In this document: in pieces, positions 8,836 through 19,246 of the stretch
How the letters are laid out: each line of letters opens with the position of its first letter
Numbering within the stretch: the stretch's first letter is position 1
Notes under the pieces: generated by a model
What the model saw: the letters and a program-made list of their open reading frames with translations, nothing else
What the model was told of the DNA's origin: nothing
The model's database searches: none
DNA from: Pseudomonadota bacterium
GTDB taxonomy: Bacteria; Desulfobacterota; Desulfobacteria; Desulfobacterales; RPRI01
Assembly: GCA_018901125.1 (NCBI GenBank)
Contig: JAHIFE010000136.1
Location: 1-64,000 of the forward strand
Direction of reading: 5' to 3'
DNA length: 64,000 nucleotides
Made by a program: the position numbers and the translations under genes

Positions 8836-10389
8836 TCATGTTTTGATTTCTATCTTTTTTAAATTTTCTTTAATCAAAGCATTCAATCCTTCTTCTTCCT
8901 TCAACTGCTCCTCAAACTCGGCTTTGAGCCTGGCAAATCTCTCATTGAAATCAAAATCATCTTCGTCATCGGCCAAACCTACATACCGGCCGGGTGTCAG
9001 TACATAATCCAGTTCCTTCACCCGTTCAATGGAAGCGGAATTACAGAAGCCCTTTATATCCTCATAATCGCCGTTCGGATTGCGCCAGTTATGATAAGTT
9101 TTCGAGATGGTGTTGATATCCTCCGCCGAAAGTTCCCGTGTTCTGCGGTTGATCAGATGGCCCATATTCCGGGCATCCATAAATAGTATCTCATTGGTGC
9201 GGTTGCGAAATCTGCCGTTTGCCCTGTTGCGGCTCAAAAACCATAAACAGGCCGGAATCTGTGTGTTTAAGAACAACTTGGCGGGAAGATTAACGATACA
9301 GTCCACCAGCCGATCCTCAATCAGTGCTTTGCGGATATCCCCCTCGCCGGAAGTCTTGGATGTCAAAGAACCTTTTGCCAGAACAAAACCGGCTTGACCG
9401 CTTGGGCTTAGATGGTAGAAAAAGTGTAGTATCCATGCATAGTTGGCATTTCCGGGAGGGGGAGTGCCGTAATTTTTCCATCTGCCGTCATTCTTAAGCA
9501 GTTCACCGCTCCAGTCGCTGTCGTTAAAGGGCGGATTGGCAATCACATAGTCGGCCTTTAGATCTTTATGGCAGTCATTTAAAAAAGATCCCTCATTGTT
9601 CCATTTCACCTGGGAGCTGTCGATACCCCGAATCGCAAGGTTCATTCTGGCCAGCCGCCAGGTGGTGTGGTTGCTCTCCTGTCCGTAAATGGAAATATCG
9701 CTAAACCTGCCCTGATGATCGGCCACAAATTTTTCTGACTGCACAAACATGCCGCCGGAACCGCAGCATGGGTCAAAAACCCGGCCCTTGTATGGCTCCA
9801 GCATTTTCACCAAAAGTTCAACAACACTTCGCGGAGTATAAAACTGGCCTCCCTTTTTGCCTTCAGCCAGTGCGAATTCACCGAGAAAGTATTCAAAAAC
9901 ATGACCTAAGATATCGGCACTGCGGGCCTTGGCGGCACCCATGGCAATATTGCCAACCAGGTCTATCAAACCGCCAAGATTGGTGGGGTCAAGATTACTT
10001 CTTGCAAACACCTTGGGCAACACATCCTTAAGAGAAGGGTTATCCTTTTCAATGGCATCCATAGCCTCGTCAACCACCTTGCCGATTTCAGGAAGTTTGG
10101 CTTTTGCCAGCAGATATGACCAGCGTGATTTTTCAGGCACAAAGAAGATATTTTCCGCCTTGTATTCATCTTTATCTTCGGGGTCTGCCCCGGCATAATC
10201 GCCATCACCACTTTTCAGCTTGTTGTATAAATCTTCAAAAGCATCGGAGATATATCTAAGAAACATCAACCCTAAAACGATGTGTTTATATTCCGCCGCA
10301 TCAATGTTTTTCCTGAGCTTATCCGCAGCTTTCCAGAGTTGCTTTTCTATAGGCTCTTCTTTGTTATTGTTTTTCTCGGCTTTTGCCAT
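8836..10389 (-). CDS. hsdM: Type I restriction-modification DNA methyltransferase HsdM
   Basis: FYTPRSVVELLVKMLEPYKGRVFDPCCGSGGMFVQSE, NPPFNDSDW catalytic motif. Confidence 0.96.
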   Translation of the reverse strand: MAKAEKNNNKEEPIEKQLWKAADKLRKNIDAAEYKHIVLGLMFLRYISDAFEDLYNKLKSGDGDYAGADPEDKDEYKAENIFFVPEKSRWSYLLAKAKLPEIGKVVDEAMDAIEKDNPSLKDVLPKVFARSNLDPTNLGGLIDLVGNIAMGAAKARSADILGHVFEYFLGEFALAEGKKGGQFYTPRSVVELLVKMLEPYKGRVFDPCCGSGGMFVQSEKFVADHQGRFSDISIYGQESNHTTWRLARMNLAIRGIDSSQVKWNNEGSFLNDCHKDLKADYVIANPPFNDSDWSGELLKNDGRWKNYGTPPPGNANYAWILHFFYHLSPSGQAGFVLAKGSLTSKTSGEGDIRKALIEDRLVDCIVNLPAKLFLNTQIPACLWFLSRNRANGRFRNRTNEILFMDARNMGHLINRRTRELSAEDINTISKTYHNWRNPNGDYEDIKGFCNSASIERVKELDYVLTPGRYVGLADDEDDFDFNERFARLKAEFEEQLKEEEGLNALIKENLKKIEIKT

Positions 10390-10904
10390 TTATTGCTCCG
10401 GTTCTTAATTTACACTTTCTGGCTGTTATGGAGGTCAAACGCTCTTCTGTTTCCTGACAATCTGTTTGTCTTGTAGATCCGAAAAAAGTAATTATTCGAT
10501 TCTGAATATCTCAGCATCCCGGAAAATGTTCAGAAAGGATTATTAAATTATTTTGATGATTTAATAGATATTGGTTTAAATTTCAACAAAAATTGTAATT
10601 AAAATAAGATTTATAAGAAAGCATATTCGGTTTGCAAATTTACAACAAATTATCTTTACAGATATCTATCAATAATCACAGAATATCTGCCGACCAGAAA
10701 ACCTTTGATAAGTCTGTACTATATGTACTCTTAAATTTTTATCCGCGGACAGAAAATCTTCACATTGTTGAGGTTAAAAGGATAAACGGCTTTTACTGAA
10801 TATATAAAGGCATACTCTAAATAGTTATGACAAACATATTGATATTACTTAAAAAGAATTATTACTGAAAATCAAGCAGGAAAGATCCTGTCCCTGTTCT
10901 GTTT

Positions 10905-11339
10905 TCATATCCCAACTATAGTAATGGTATCACCTTTTTTCTCAGCAAGAGACATTTTGTTAATTATAAATTCCAAAGTTTCTAAAACATCTCTCTTGAT
11001 TGTCATAAATGAAGTGTTTGTATTTTCGCTATCTTCATACAAACTATCAAATGCTTTTATGATCTCTTCTTGAGTTTTATTGGCAATTATCGAAATCCAA
11101 TTTTCAAAAGTGGTTCTGACTGATTGGATGGCTTTTGCATCTGAAAGATTTATCAAATCATAAGGATCGAAAGGACAATGTTGATTAGTGATTGAGCATA
11201 GTTGTCCCAGTAGATCGTCGGCCAGATCAAAGAAAATATCTTTATTGTACTCATCAGTTGATGGCCAAAGATTTTTCGGAATAAGCGGCGAATCACGGTA
11301 AACCATGTTTAGAAATGGTCCATGTTCTGACATGGTCAA
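10905..11339 (-). CDS. Hypothetical protein (start possibly downstream at MVYRDSPL)
   Basis: 144-aa ORF; no family recognised. Confidence 0.4.
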   Translation of the reverse strand: MTMSEHGPFLNMVYRDSPLIPKNLWPSTDEYNKDIFFDLADDLLGQLCSITNQHCPFDPYDLINLSDAKAIQSVRTTFENWISIIANKTQEEIIKAFDSLYEDSENTNTSFMTIKRDVLETLEFIINKMSLAEKKGDTITIVGI

Positions 11340-11534
11340 CCTGATATATTACCCGGTAATCTCCGACTCTCAATCTATAGCTCGATTCGGAGTGTTTTAA
11401 TTTTTTGGATTGGGGAGGAAAGGGGTTTTCCGCAAGACTTTCAATTGCTTCAACAATTTTTTGGATGTATTGTTTGTCAATTTTTATAGATAGTGTTCTA
11501 TCGAGCCTTTTGTATCAATTTTAAATGCCCCCAT
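11293..11534 (-). pseudogene. RelE/ParE-like toxin, frameshifted
   Basis: MGAFKIDTKGSIE then frame change to IDKQYIQKIVEAIESLAENPFPPQSKKLKHSESSYRLRVGDYRVIYQVDHV (RelE pattern); no single open frame. Confidence 0.65.
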
Positions 11535-11703
11535 CGGCCATCAACCTTTTTTTAAGTTCGACAAAGCTTATCGAAGGTTCATTCTTTCGTTCTGCAATGA
11601 TTGCAAGATCGTGAATATCTTCCAAGAGCCCTTCATACTCTTGAACCGGCAGAATCACCGCCGTTTTATTGCCTAATTCATCAATAATAAACTGAGTATT
11701 CAT
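11521..11703 (-). CDS. RelB/Phd-type antitoxin
   Basis: MNTQFIIDELGNKTAVILPVQEYEGLLEDIHDLAIIAERKNEPSISFVELKKRL; directly upstream of RelE-like remnant. Confidence 0.75.
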   Translation of the reverse strand: MNTQFIIDELGNKTAVILPVQEYEGLLEDIHDLAIIAERKNEPSISFVELKKRLMADGGI

Positions 11704-11736
11704 TTAATGTATCTCCTTTGTAGCAAATGGTATTTT

Positions 11737-12918
11737 CTAAAATACTTTGCCACGATGCAGTTGTTCAAGAAATTCTTTTACAGGAAGGACATCCACACCA
11801 TCATAATGGTAGACCCTCGTGCCATTGTAGATACCGATCATACGATCTACATGAATTCCTTTATATTCATTGAGCGAACGCATAGGTTTTTCCCAACTAC
11901 TGTTCCATTTTTCCGCCATCTTGACTTCAATGCACACAATATGAGGATTGGACGACTGCTGCCGTTTTTTTGTCTCAACTACAAAATCAATTTCAACTCC
12001 GCTTCCGGTTCTGTAGAAATAGATCCCTCGATGTTTTTCCTGAGTTTGGTTGTAAACTTTCAACTCATGCAAAATCAAAGTTTCAAGACTTGAACCTTTC
12101 CATATCCGGTCGACCGGATCAAAAAGCAGACCCGCTGCCGCTCTGGCAACGCCAGGGTCAAACCAAAAGAATTTCGGGTGTGTCTGTTCCCGTACTTTTG
12201 CCCCCGGTTTATAGGCAGGAAGAAAGTGCCCAAGCAAGGTGTCTTCTAAAATAGAAAAATATACATCTACACTGCTTCGTGCTACCCCAGCCTCACGCGC
12301 AATATTCTGCCCATTAACCATTTGACCGTTCAACTGTCCGGCAATACTTAGAAATCGCAAAAATGGAGGTAAGCTGCGAACAATACTTTCCTCTTTAATT
12401 TCCTCTTTAATATAAGTATCTACATACGCACTCAGAAAATCTGTCGGATTATCACGATGCATCTGAATCCAAGGCAAAAGTCCCCATTCCAGAGAAAACT
12501 CAATATCAAAAGCTTGTCCCAATTCCCCAAAAGAGAAGGTGTCAAGACTTCGCGTAACCGCTCGTCCGGCTAAAAGATTGACACCACCGCGTCGAAGCTT
12601 CCTGGCAGACGAGCCACATAAGGCAAACTTCCAGCCTTTGTTTTCTATCAGGCGATGAACTTCGTCCAAAAGGGCGGGAATTTTTTGAATCTCATCAATG
12701 ACTACCCAGGAATCTTTAGGGCGTGTTCCAATCATGGCTTCCAAACGCCCGGGGTTTATAGAAAGTTCAAGGTTTAAAGACGCTTCAAGCAAATCAAAAA
12801 AGATGGCGCCAGGCATAACTTCCCGTAAGTATGTAGTTTTACCAACGCCACGGGGTCCGAAAAGAAAAAAAGAATATTCTGGGACATGAAGCAATCTATA
12901 TATCAGGTTCTTTTCCAT
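11737..12918 (-). CDS. AAA+ ATPase with C-terminal DUF4143
   Basis: FFLFGPRGVGKTTYLREVMPG Walker A, VVIDEIQKIPALLDEVHRLIE, ALCGSSARKLRRGGVNLLAGR signature, DUF4143-like C-terminus. Confidence 0.9.
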   Translation of the reverse strand: MEKNLIYRLLHVPEYSFFLFGPRGVGKTTYLREVMPGAIFFDLLEASLNLELSINPGRLEAMIGTRPKDSWVVIDEIQKIPALLDEVHRLIENKGWKFALCGSSARKLRRGGVNLLAGRAVTRSLDTFSFGELGQAFDIEFSLEWGLLPWIQMHRDNPTDFLSAYVDTYIKEEIKEESIVRSLPPFLRFLSIAGQLNGQMVNGQNIAREAGVARSSVDVYFSILEDTLLGHFLPAYKPGAKVREQTHPKFFWFDPGVARAAAGLLFDPVDRIWKGSSLETLILHELKVYNQTQEKHRGIYFYRTGSGVEIDFVVETKKRQQSSNPHIVCIEVKMAEKWNSSWEKPMRSLNEYKGIHVDRMIGIYNGTRVYHYDGVDVLPVKEFLEQLHRGKVF

Positions 12919-13424
12919 AAGCTAAATATACAACTATTTTGTAAGAATGCAACGCAATTTTACAATTCTATTGTAATTTTTGGGTCAATATTGAATGTAA
13001 AGGGGAAAAAGCTGGAAATAATCACAAGCGGCTTGCATAGCATGAGGGTATTTATGGGGGTATGGTAATTATTTATAGTTATAAATAGTTACCGTGTAAT
13101 TTTGATAGACGCCACCTCATCATAATAGTAACAACCGCTGGCATTTCCCACCTGTCACAGTACATAATAATTTAGCATTCCGGCTGAATTTACCAATATA
13201 TTGCAGGACCCTTCAAGCTCTTTCCTCACCAAATTATTTCATTTGACCACATAAAACATCCCATCTATAGTCCTTCATCATAACAAAGGTATAGTTTCGG
13301 GTTAGCAAAGATTGATTCGGGCTATGTCAGATAAGCCAAAAAATATTCATAAAGAATTATCAAGAACTTGTAAATAAACCCGGCGATGCTTTTTTAATCG
13401 GAAAGGACATAAAAAGTAACCACA

Positions 13425-14282
13425 ATGCTGAAGAACTCTTTTTTGCACATACCCGGCATCGGAGCAGCCTTTGAAAGAAAGCTATGGGACTTGGGAATCC
13501 TTGATTGGGATTGCATCGTTTGTGGAAGGCAATTCAAATCTTCCCCCCAAAAAAAAGAAGCCATAACCCGTTATGCACAGGAATCCATTGAACAACTTTT
13601 TTGTAACAACCCAAAGTATTTTGCCGACCATCTCCCGGCAAACCAGCAATGGCGAATTTTTCCTGAATTCCGAAATTCAACTGCTTACATAGATATAGAA
13701 ACAACCGGTTTGGATATGTGGGATTTTGAAATTACTACCATCGCCTTATACGATGGCAAATCCATCAGGCATTATGTTCAGAGGGATAACCTTGAAAATT
13801 TCATCCATGACATTCAACAATACAATGTAATAGTCACATATAATGGCAAAAGCTTTGATGTACCGTTTATCGAAAATCATTTCGGAACAAAACTAAACCA
13901 TGCTCACATTGACCTGAGATATGTTTTAAAAAGTCTGGGTTACTCTGGCGGTTTGAAGTCGTGTGAAAAGGCCTTGGGAATAGATCGCGGTGATCTGGAT
14001 GGGGTTGATGGGTATTTTGCTGTTCTGCTATGGCTTGATTACCAACAAAACAACAATAAAAAGGCTCTGGAAACCCTGCTGGCATATAATATCGAGGACG
14101 TTGTCAATCTGGAAACACTTATGTTAATGGCGTATAATATGAAAATCAAGGATACGCCTTTCTGTAATACTCATGAATTGCCATTACCACAGGTTCCTGA
14201 GATACCGTTTAAAGCTGATCATGAAACCATTGAGAGGATAAAAGGTAAAATCTTTGCCTCTTCATCACCTTACCAATACTGA
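13425..14282 (+). CDS. Ribonuclease H-like / YprB-type 3'-5' exonuclease domain protein
   Basis: FRNSTAYIDIETTGLDMWDFEITTIALYDG, YNGKSFDVPFIE, AYNIEDVVNLETL. Confidence 0.85.
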   Translation: MLKNSFLHIPGIGAAFERKLWDLGILDWDCIVCGRQFKSSPQKKEAITRYAQESIEQLFCNNPKYFADHLPANQQWRIFPEFRNSTAYIDIETTGLDMWDFEITTIALYDGKSIRHYVQRDNLENFIHDIQQYNVIVTYNGKSFDVPFIENHFGTKLNHAHIDLRYVLKSLGYSGGLKSCEKALGIDRGDLDGVDGYFAVLLWLDYQQNNNKKALETLLAYNIEDVVNLETLMLMAYNMKIKDTPFCNTHELPLPQVPEIPFKADHETIERIKGKIFASSSPYQY

Positions 14283-14312
14283 TTCGCCGGTCAAAGGAAC
14301 GGTTAACCCATA

Positions 14313-14640
14313 ATGAATGATAGACGGACAATTGACTATTTTAAAGGCTGCCTCATTGGAGGGGCCATAGGAGATGCTTTAGGTGCACCTGTTGAATTCA
14401 TGTCTTTAAACCGGATACGATCTGCTTACGGTAAACAGGGCTTAACAGATTATGCTCCGGGATATGGCAGGAAAGGCGCTATTACCGATGACACTCAAAT
14501 GCTGCTATTCACTGCTGAAGGTCTGATGCAGTTAATCATTCAGGAGACAGCGATTCCACCGGTTCTATTACAGGCAATATTTCAGGTGCATTAAATGGAA
14601 TAGATGCAATTCCGAACAGCTGGCTGGATGATAATTTTTG
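14313..14640 (+). pseudogene. ADP-ribosylglycohydrolase remnant with internal deletion
   Basis: N-terminus [22 protein letters not shown]...GAITDDTQM; then in another frame [29 protein letters not shown], the family C-terminal motif; the middle of the protein is missing. Confidence 0.8.
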
Positions 14641-14938
14641 AAAACCATCATCAGGCAAAATAACCTCGATAACAAAACAAAAAATAAACGAAGAAGTAAA
14701 AGGTTAATGAAAAAACTTACCTCAATATCTACCTCCACATCCATATCCTGAAAATAATCGTAAAATCGTCGGATTTCTTTACAAAAAGCAAATCTAATGT
14801 AATACATTGTATTATATAATATATTTTAGTTATTAATGCTCCTTGCAGTCCATTAAAACTGTCGGATTTCTTTACAATTACGGGACTGTTTTACAGAACT
14901 GCATTCATTATACTCTATTATCTCTTTATGTTATAACT

Positions 14939-14955
14939 TTGGCACGAAACTTGAT
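14939..14955 (+). promoter_or_regulatory. Sigma-54 (-24/-12) promoter candidate TTGGCACGAAACTTGAT
   Basis: Matches TGGCACG-N4-TTGC with one mismatch (TTGA), about 50 bp upstream of PEP-CTERM gene. Confidence 0.6.
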
Positions 14956-15002
14956 TGTACAAATCTATAAGTGATTTTATCAAATCGAGGAGGATGCTTT
15001 TT

Positions 15003-15647
15003 ATGAAATATAGATTTTTGGCATTATTTACTACAACCTTTTTATGTCTCATTATTTACAACAGCATGTCTGACGGTGTGAGAACTGTTAGTTCCATGGG
15101 TAATAATAGGCAATGGTCAGCACCTGCCAAGGCAACATTGGCACCGGGAGATTATGTTGCCAAGTCTGTTTATGGACGCTTATCCGGCGATGGTTTCCAC
15201 AACTCCGGTCAAGAGGGCCAACTCGATGAATATGTTCCCTTGCTAAACAGAGGGGTTGTATATCCGGCAATGGGGTTCAACGATGGTAATACTGACCCCA
15301 CTCGCAATAATCCTGACAACGCTTGGCAGCATATGGTCGATGAATGGGTAGATACATCGCAAGAGGTCGGAAGCAGGGTTATTCCCACAGACGACACTTT
15401 TGTTGCAAACCCAGAGCAGCCCATGAGTCTCTATCAACCCACCCCCTATACCAAAAACAACTTAGGCGGTGACCCTCCTCCTGTTAAACTTTTGCAGACG
15501 CCAGATGCCCCTATTCTCGATCTCATCCCGGCAGATGAATATAGCCCAACACCTACACCCACCCCGACACCTGAACCCACTACCTTGCTTCTCCTTGGTC
15601 TTGGGCTGATTGGTCTGGCAAAAATAAGGAAGGGGTTTGAAGAGTAA
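15003..15647 (+). CDS. PEP-CTERM sorting domain-containing secreted protein
   Basis: Signal peptide MKYRFLALFTTTFLCLIIY; C-terminus TPTPTPEPTTLLLLGLGLIGLAKIRKGFEE; RBS gaggagg before ATG 15003. Confidence 0.9.
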   Translation: MKYRFLALFTTTFLCLIIYNSMSDGVRTVSSMGNNRQWSAPAKATLAPGDYVAKSVYGRLSGDGFHNSGQEGQLDEYVPLLNRGVVYPAMGFNDGNTDPTRNNPDNAWQHMVDEWVDTSQEVGSRVIPTDDTFVANPEQPMSLYQPTPYTKNNLGGDPPPVKLLQTPDAPILDLIPADEYSPTPTPTPTPEPTTLLLLGLGLIGLAKIRKGFEE

Positions 15648-15664
15648 ACCGAGTTTTAGTTTTT

Positions 15665-15707
15665 AAACACAAAAAGCAGGGTCAGATTGGCTCTGCTTTT
15701 TGTGTTT
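15665..15707. terminator. Long hairpin terminator after PEP-CTERM gene
   Basis: aaacacaaaaagcag / ctgctttttgtgttt perfect 15-bp stem, 13-nt loop. Confidence 0.8.
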
Positions 15708-15868
15708 ACAGCTATAAAAATAGCTATTTGAAGTATTTTATGAATGTTCTTCTTATCTTCTGAAAGGTGAAATCAGAACAAATTAACAGCCATTGAGAAG
15801 CCAACAATATCCATAGAATAAACAAACACTTGCTGTTGATTATCTGAAGCTTAAGAGCAATAATTCGT

Positions 15869-16216
15869 TTATTTAATAATGTTTATGACACTTCCAAGCA
15901 TTTCATCATAAACTGATATCATCTTTAAGTTCGCTTCATATCCATTTTGAGTTGGAATAGTTTGAACAATTTCTTGCCCAATATCAACATTAGACATTTC
16001 TCTGATTGCTGGATCTCCCGGTTCGGAATACAACGAGCCGGGTGTGTCTACTCTGCTTATTTCGGCCTCTACGCTTCCATGAGATGTTTCAACAATATCG
16101 GCCCTGCTTTTTTTAAATTCATCTGAATTAACATTAGCAAGATTATTGGCACTCACGCCCATTTTGGTGCCAAACGCATAAAGAGCAGAAACATTATTAT
16201 ATACTGATGATATCAT
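15869..16216 (-). CDS. Flagellar basal-body rod-like protein (FlgC/FlgG family N- and C-terminal motifs), orphan
   Basis: SALYAFGTKMGVSANNLANVNSDEFKKSRADI and C-term NGYEANLKMISVYDEMLGSVINI; start likely MISSVYN. Confidence 0.75.
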   Translation of the reverse strand: MISSVYNNVSALYAFGTKMGVSANNLANVNSDEFKKSRADIVETSHGSVEAEISRVDTPGSLYSEPGDPAIREMSNVDIGQEIVQTIPTQNGYEANLKMISVYDEMLGSVINIIK

Positions 16217-16592
16217 AACAGCCTCCAAAATTAAATTTCTCTCATTACCTGTTATCGGCATAATTTTATTAAACTTTAACAGAAAAATTTTCCCAATCAG
16301 CTGAGAAAAACAGGTCGGGAAATTCTATGATTCAGGATTTGAAGATTCTCTGCCATGGTCAGCGGAAAATGCACTCTCTGTTCGGTATCAATTAAATCAT
16401 CAAAATGATTGTTGATTATTCAAGAAAAATAGTTTAGATTATCAATATAATTTTACAATCTATCTGGATATATCTGAATATCTCCATGGATGAGGAGATA
16501 TTCAATACCTCATAATTACTTGTTAACATTGCCATATCTAATATCTGACCATATCAAACTATCATCCGGTTTAAGTTTATAGGAGGAGGGTT

Positions 16593-17081
16593 ATGGAAAA
16601 GTCAGTAACTAGCTGGGATGATATTCCTTCTTTAGAATTGGAAATGGAGGATTCTTCTAAAAAAGAGGAAAAACCCATAGAACATCGTCACCATGTCAGG
16701 ATTGATTCCAATGTATTGAAGGATTTATTACACAAAAAGGCAGATTCTATTCCTATTAAGATATCTACACAGAACGGAGTCTTCGATGGTAAGATAGAAG
16801 ATCTGAGCCAACGCGGTGTTCGGGTTTCCGTTCCTAATCTTCTTAAAAAAGGTGAGCCTGTTAAATTAGGGTTTGTTATCAATTCCTATAATATCCTTGC
16901 CAAAGGAATAGTCATATGGGTAAGTGAAAACGAATCAGGTTCTACCGGAGGCCTAAAATTTGTAGATCCTAATCAAAAGGATATTGATTTCATTGGAAGC
17001 TTAACTTATGCGAGTAGCTTTAACAAAGTCGGCGAAGTCGAAGCAAGCAAAAAAGATCATATTAAAGACTTCCCGGAATAA
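16593..17081 (+). CDS. PilZ domain protein
   Basis: IEDLSQRGVRVSVPNLLKKGEPVKLGFVINSYNILAKGIVIWVSENESGSTGGLKFVD. Confidence 0.75.
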   Translation: MEKSVTSWDDIPSLELEMEDSSKKEEKPIEHRHHVRIDSNVLKDLLHKKADSIPIKISTQNGVFDGKIEDLSQRGVRVSVPNLLKKGEPVKLGFVINSYNILAKGIVIWVSENESGSTGGLKFVDPNQKDIDFIGSLTYASSFNKVGEVEASKKDHIKDFPE

Positions 17082-17275
17082 GCATTCCGGAAACTATCTT
17101 AAGGAATAAAAAAACACTTATTCGTGCTCGGCAACTACAAAAGATGGATCGTAATTTAATCAGAGGGAATTTTCGGAAAGTTACGTGCTTTATTGTCTTA
17201 ATTAATAGATAGTTATATAATATACTCCAAATCAAAGGATTAAAGAACCGGCAATAAAGCTTCAGCTCTGTCTTT

Positions 17276-18910
17276 CTACTCCTTCATTTCTCCCCCCCGG
17301 CAATATGAGCTTGTGCTTATTATCTCAGTTACGGAAATAGTGGCAATATCCATGAATTTTGAATAGTTGGAATCATTATGAGGCAACATGTCAACAACCC
17401 TGGCAAATAGATTTTCTCCGATAATTTCCTTGCCTTGATCCATACGCCTGATCCCGAAATGCAGTGTTTTGCGCTGCTCTATATCGAGCCTGTTCATAAG
17501 ATTTTTTGTGGTCCATATTGATCCGAAACGAGCCATATCCGAAAGACGACTGGCATAGTTTACAGTATCACCAAGCGCGGTAAATTCCATATTTGGAAAA
17601 TAAGGCGTATTTCCAAAATATTCCTGACCTTCATTTATTCCAATATTGAGATAAAGGTCATTCATCCAGCCTTTTCGTGTTTTCCATTCCATGCTTAATT
17701 GCTTCATCTTTTCCTTCAACTCAAGAGCGCAATTAATGGAATTAAGGATATAATTGCTGTTTTTTTCTTTAAGAAAATAAAAAACCATGCCATCGCCAGC
17801 ATGCTTGCCATAAGTACCATAATATTTCTTAAAAATATCATCCATACACTTCCATATATCACGGATCAATTCGAAATATTCCTCAGGAGGCAATTCCGCA
17901 CAAATACGGCTGGAATCCTGCAGATCTGCAACAAGTACGCAAAAAGAAATAAGAGAAGGCACGCGTTGTTTATTCAATTCATGAATTATTTTTCGGCGGC
18001 TTATAGCCAGATCAACTATACCGTAAAAAATATCATCCATAGGCGCGAGTAAAATCAAAATACCCTCCCGGAAAACTACATGATATCCATGATGGGGAGA
18101 TAAACCATTTCCATTATTTCCGTCCAATTTTAAATATGTTGCATATCTTGATTCATTACAAACCGGTTTGATGCTGTCATATACCTTTTGGAGAAAAAGA
18201 ACTTCATTTTCTCTGATACCGTTATAAAGATTATGAAGAGAATCTTTTGGAATTTTATTTTTAACAAATTTCATCAGATAAGATACAAGATCATTTATAT
18301 CTCTATCAGTTGAAAGTAACCCAATTCTTGAGAATAACCTGAAAATATTTCTTTCTGATGCCTCCTTGATCAATTTTAAATCGAGACCGAATATCATTTT
18401 CTCAGCCTCGTTATTTATCCAATCAATTTCAAAATTATTATTTATGAGAAACGCAGGGCACTTGATATCGCTGATACTCAAGTTCAATAATAAGCCTTCC
18501 TGCATTTTATTCTCGGAATTATCACGGTGTACGTTATTATCGCTTGCGGTTGAATGGTCCGGGCCTTGGTTTGTTAATATAGATTCTTTCCCAACATGTT
18601 CATCATTTCTTAATTTCCCGGATTGTGCAGGAGCATCCTTTTGGGTTAAAATACTAACTATGCTCTCCATGGATATTCCTTCTTTTTTCATTCGTTGTAC
18701 ATTCGAAATGGAATCAACAACACCTGGCGGAAAATGGCCTATTTTCTTCGCACGTGAGTCCGGATCATCAGGCCTTCTCACAACTGGTTTTGGAATTATT
18801 CCCATTTTAATATAATTGTTGAGTGTAGCACGTGATATGCCGGTTGTCTCGAAAAGCTCAACACTCGTTAACCATTTGTTATCAGTATGTTCAGAAGAAA
18901 TCATGGCCAT
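17276..18910 (-). CDS. MerR-type HTH + class III adenylate/guanylate cyclase domain protein
   Basis: N-term TSVELFETTGISRATLNNYIKMGIIPKPVVRRP (MerR-like HTH); C-term VLVADLQDSSRICAEL...GKHAGDGMVFYF...FTALGDTVNYASRLSDMA (class III cyclase). Confidence 0.85.
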   Translation of the reverse strand: MAMISSEHTDNKWLTSVELFETTGISRATLNNYIKMGIIPKPVVRRPDDPDSRAKKIGHFPPGVVDSISNVQRMKKEGISMESIVSILTQKDAPAQSGKLRNDEHVGKESILTNQGPDHSTASDNNVHRDNSENKMQEGLLLNLSISDIKCPAFLINNNFEIDWINNEAEKMIFGLDLKLIKEASERNIFRLFSRIGLLSTDRDINDLVSYLMKFVKNKIPKDSLHNLYNGIRENEVLFLQKVYDSIKPVCNESRYATYLKLDGNNGNGLSPHHGYHVVFREGILILLAPMDDIFYGIVDLAISRRKIIHELNKQRVPSLISFCVLVADLQDSSRICAELPPEEYFELIRDIWKCMDDIFKKYYGTYGKHAGDGMVFYFLKEKNSNYILNSINCALELKEKMKQLSMEWKTRKGWMNDLYLNIGINEGQEYFGNTPYFPNMEFTALGDTVNYASRLSDMARFGSIWTTKNLMNRLDIEQRKTLHFGIRRMDQGKEIIGENLFARVVDMLPHNDSNYSKFMDIATISVTEIISTSSYCRGGEMKE

Positions 18911-18980
18911 ACTCTCCTTAGTTTAAGCATCGATTTCAAAAAACTGCGCAAAGACCAATCCCTGTATTTATAATACATAA

Positions 18981-19246
18981 TTATACAGTATAACTAAATA
19001 TTTCATTTAGTCAATGTTTTTATACTGTATAATTATAATGCGCAATATCTATTTAAGCTTATGTATTATACTGTACAATACAATTGAACAACAATGCGTA
19101 TGAACATTAATATATACAATATATTATTAGATAGTTGTGCCTGCTATAGTGTGGCAGCTATTTAATATATTAGGAGTTATATAATGTTTATTTAGGCTGT
19201 ATAATTTATCTTACAATCAATTGCTATTTATACTGTATAAATAGCT
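18981..19246. promoter_or_regulatory. Array of TTATACWGTATAA palindromes (candidate operators)
   Basis: TTATACAGTATAA 18981-18993; TTATACTGTATAA 19020-19032; TTATACTGTACAA 19066-19078; GCTATTTATACTGTATAAATAGC 19224-19246. Confidence 0.7.
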
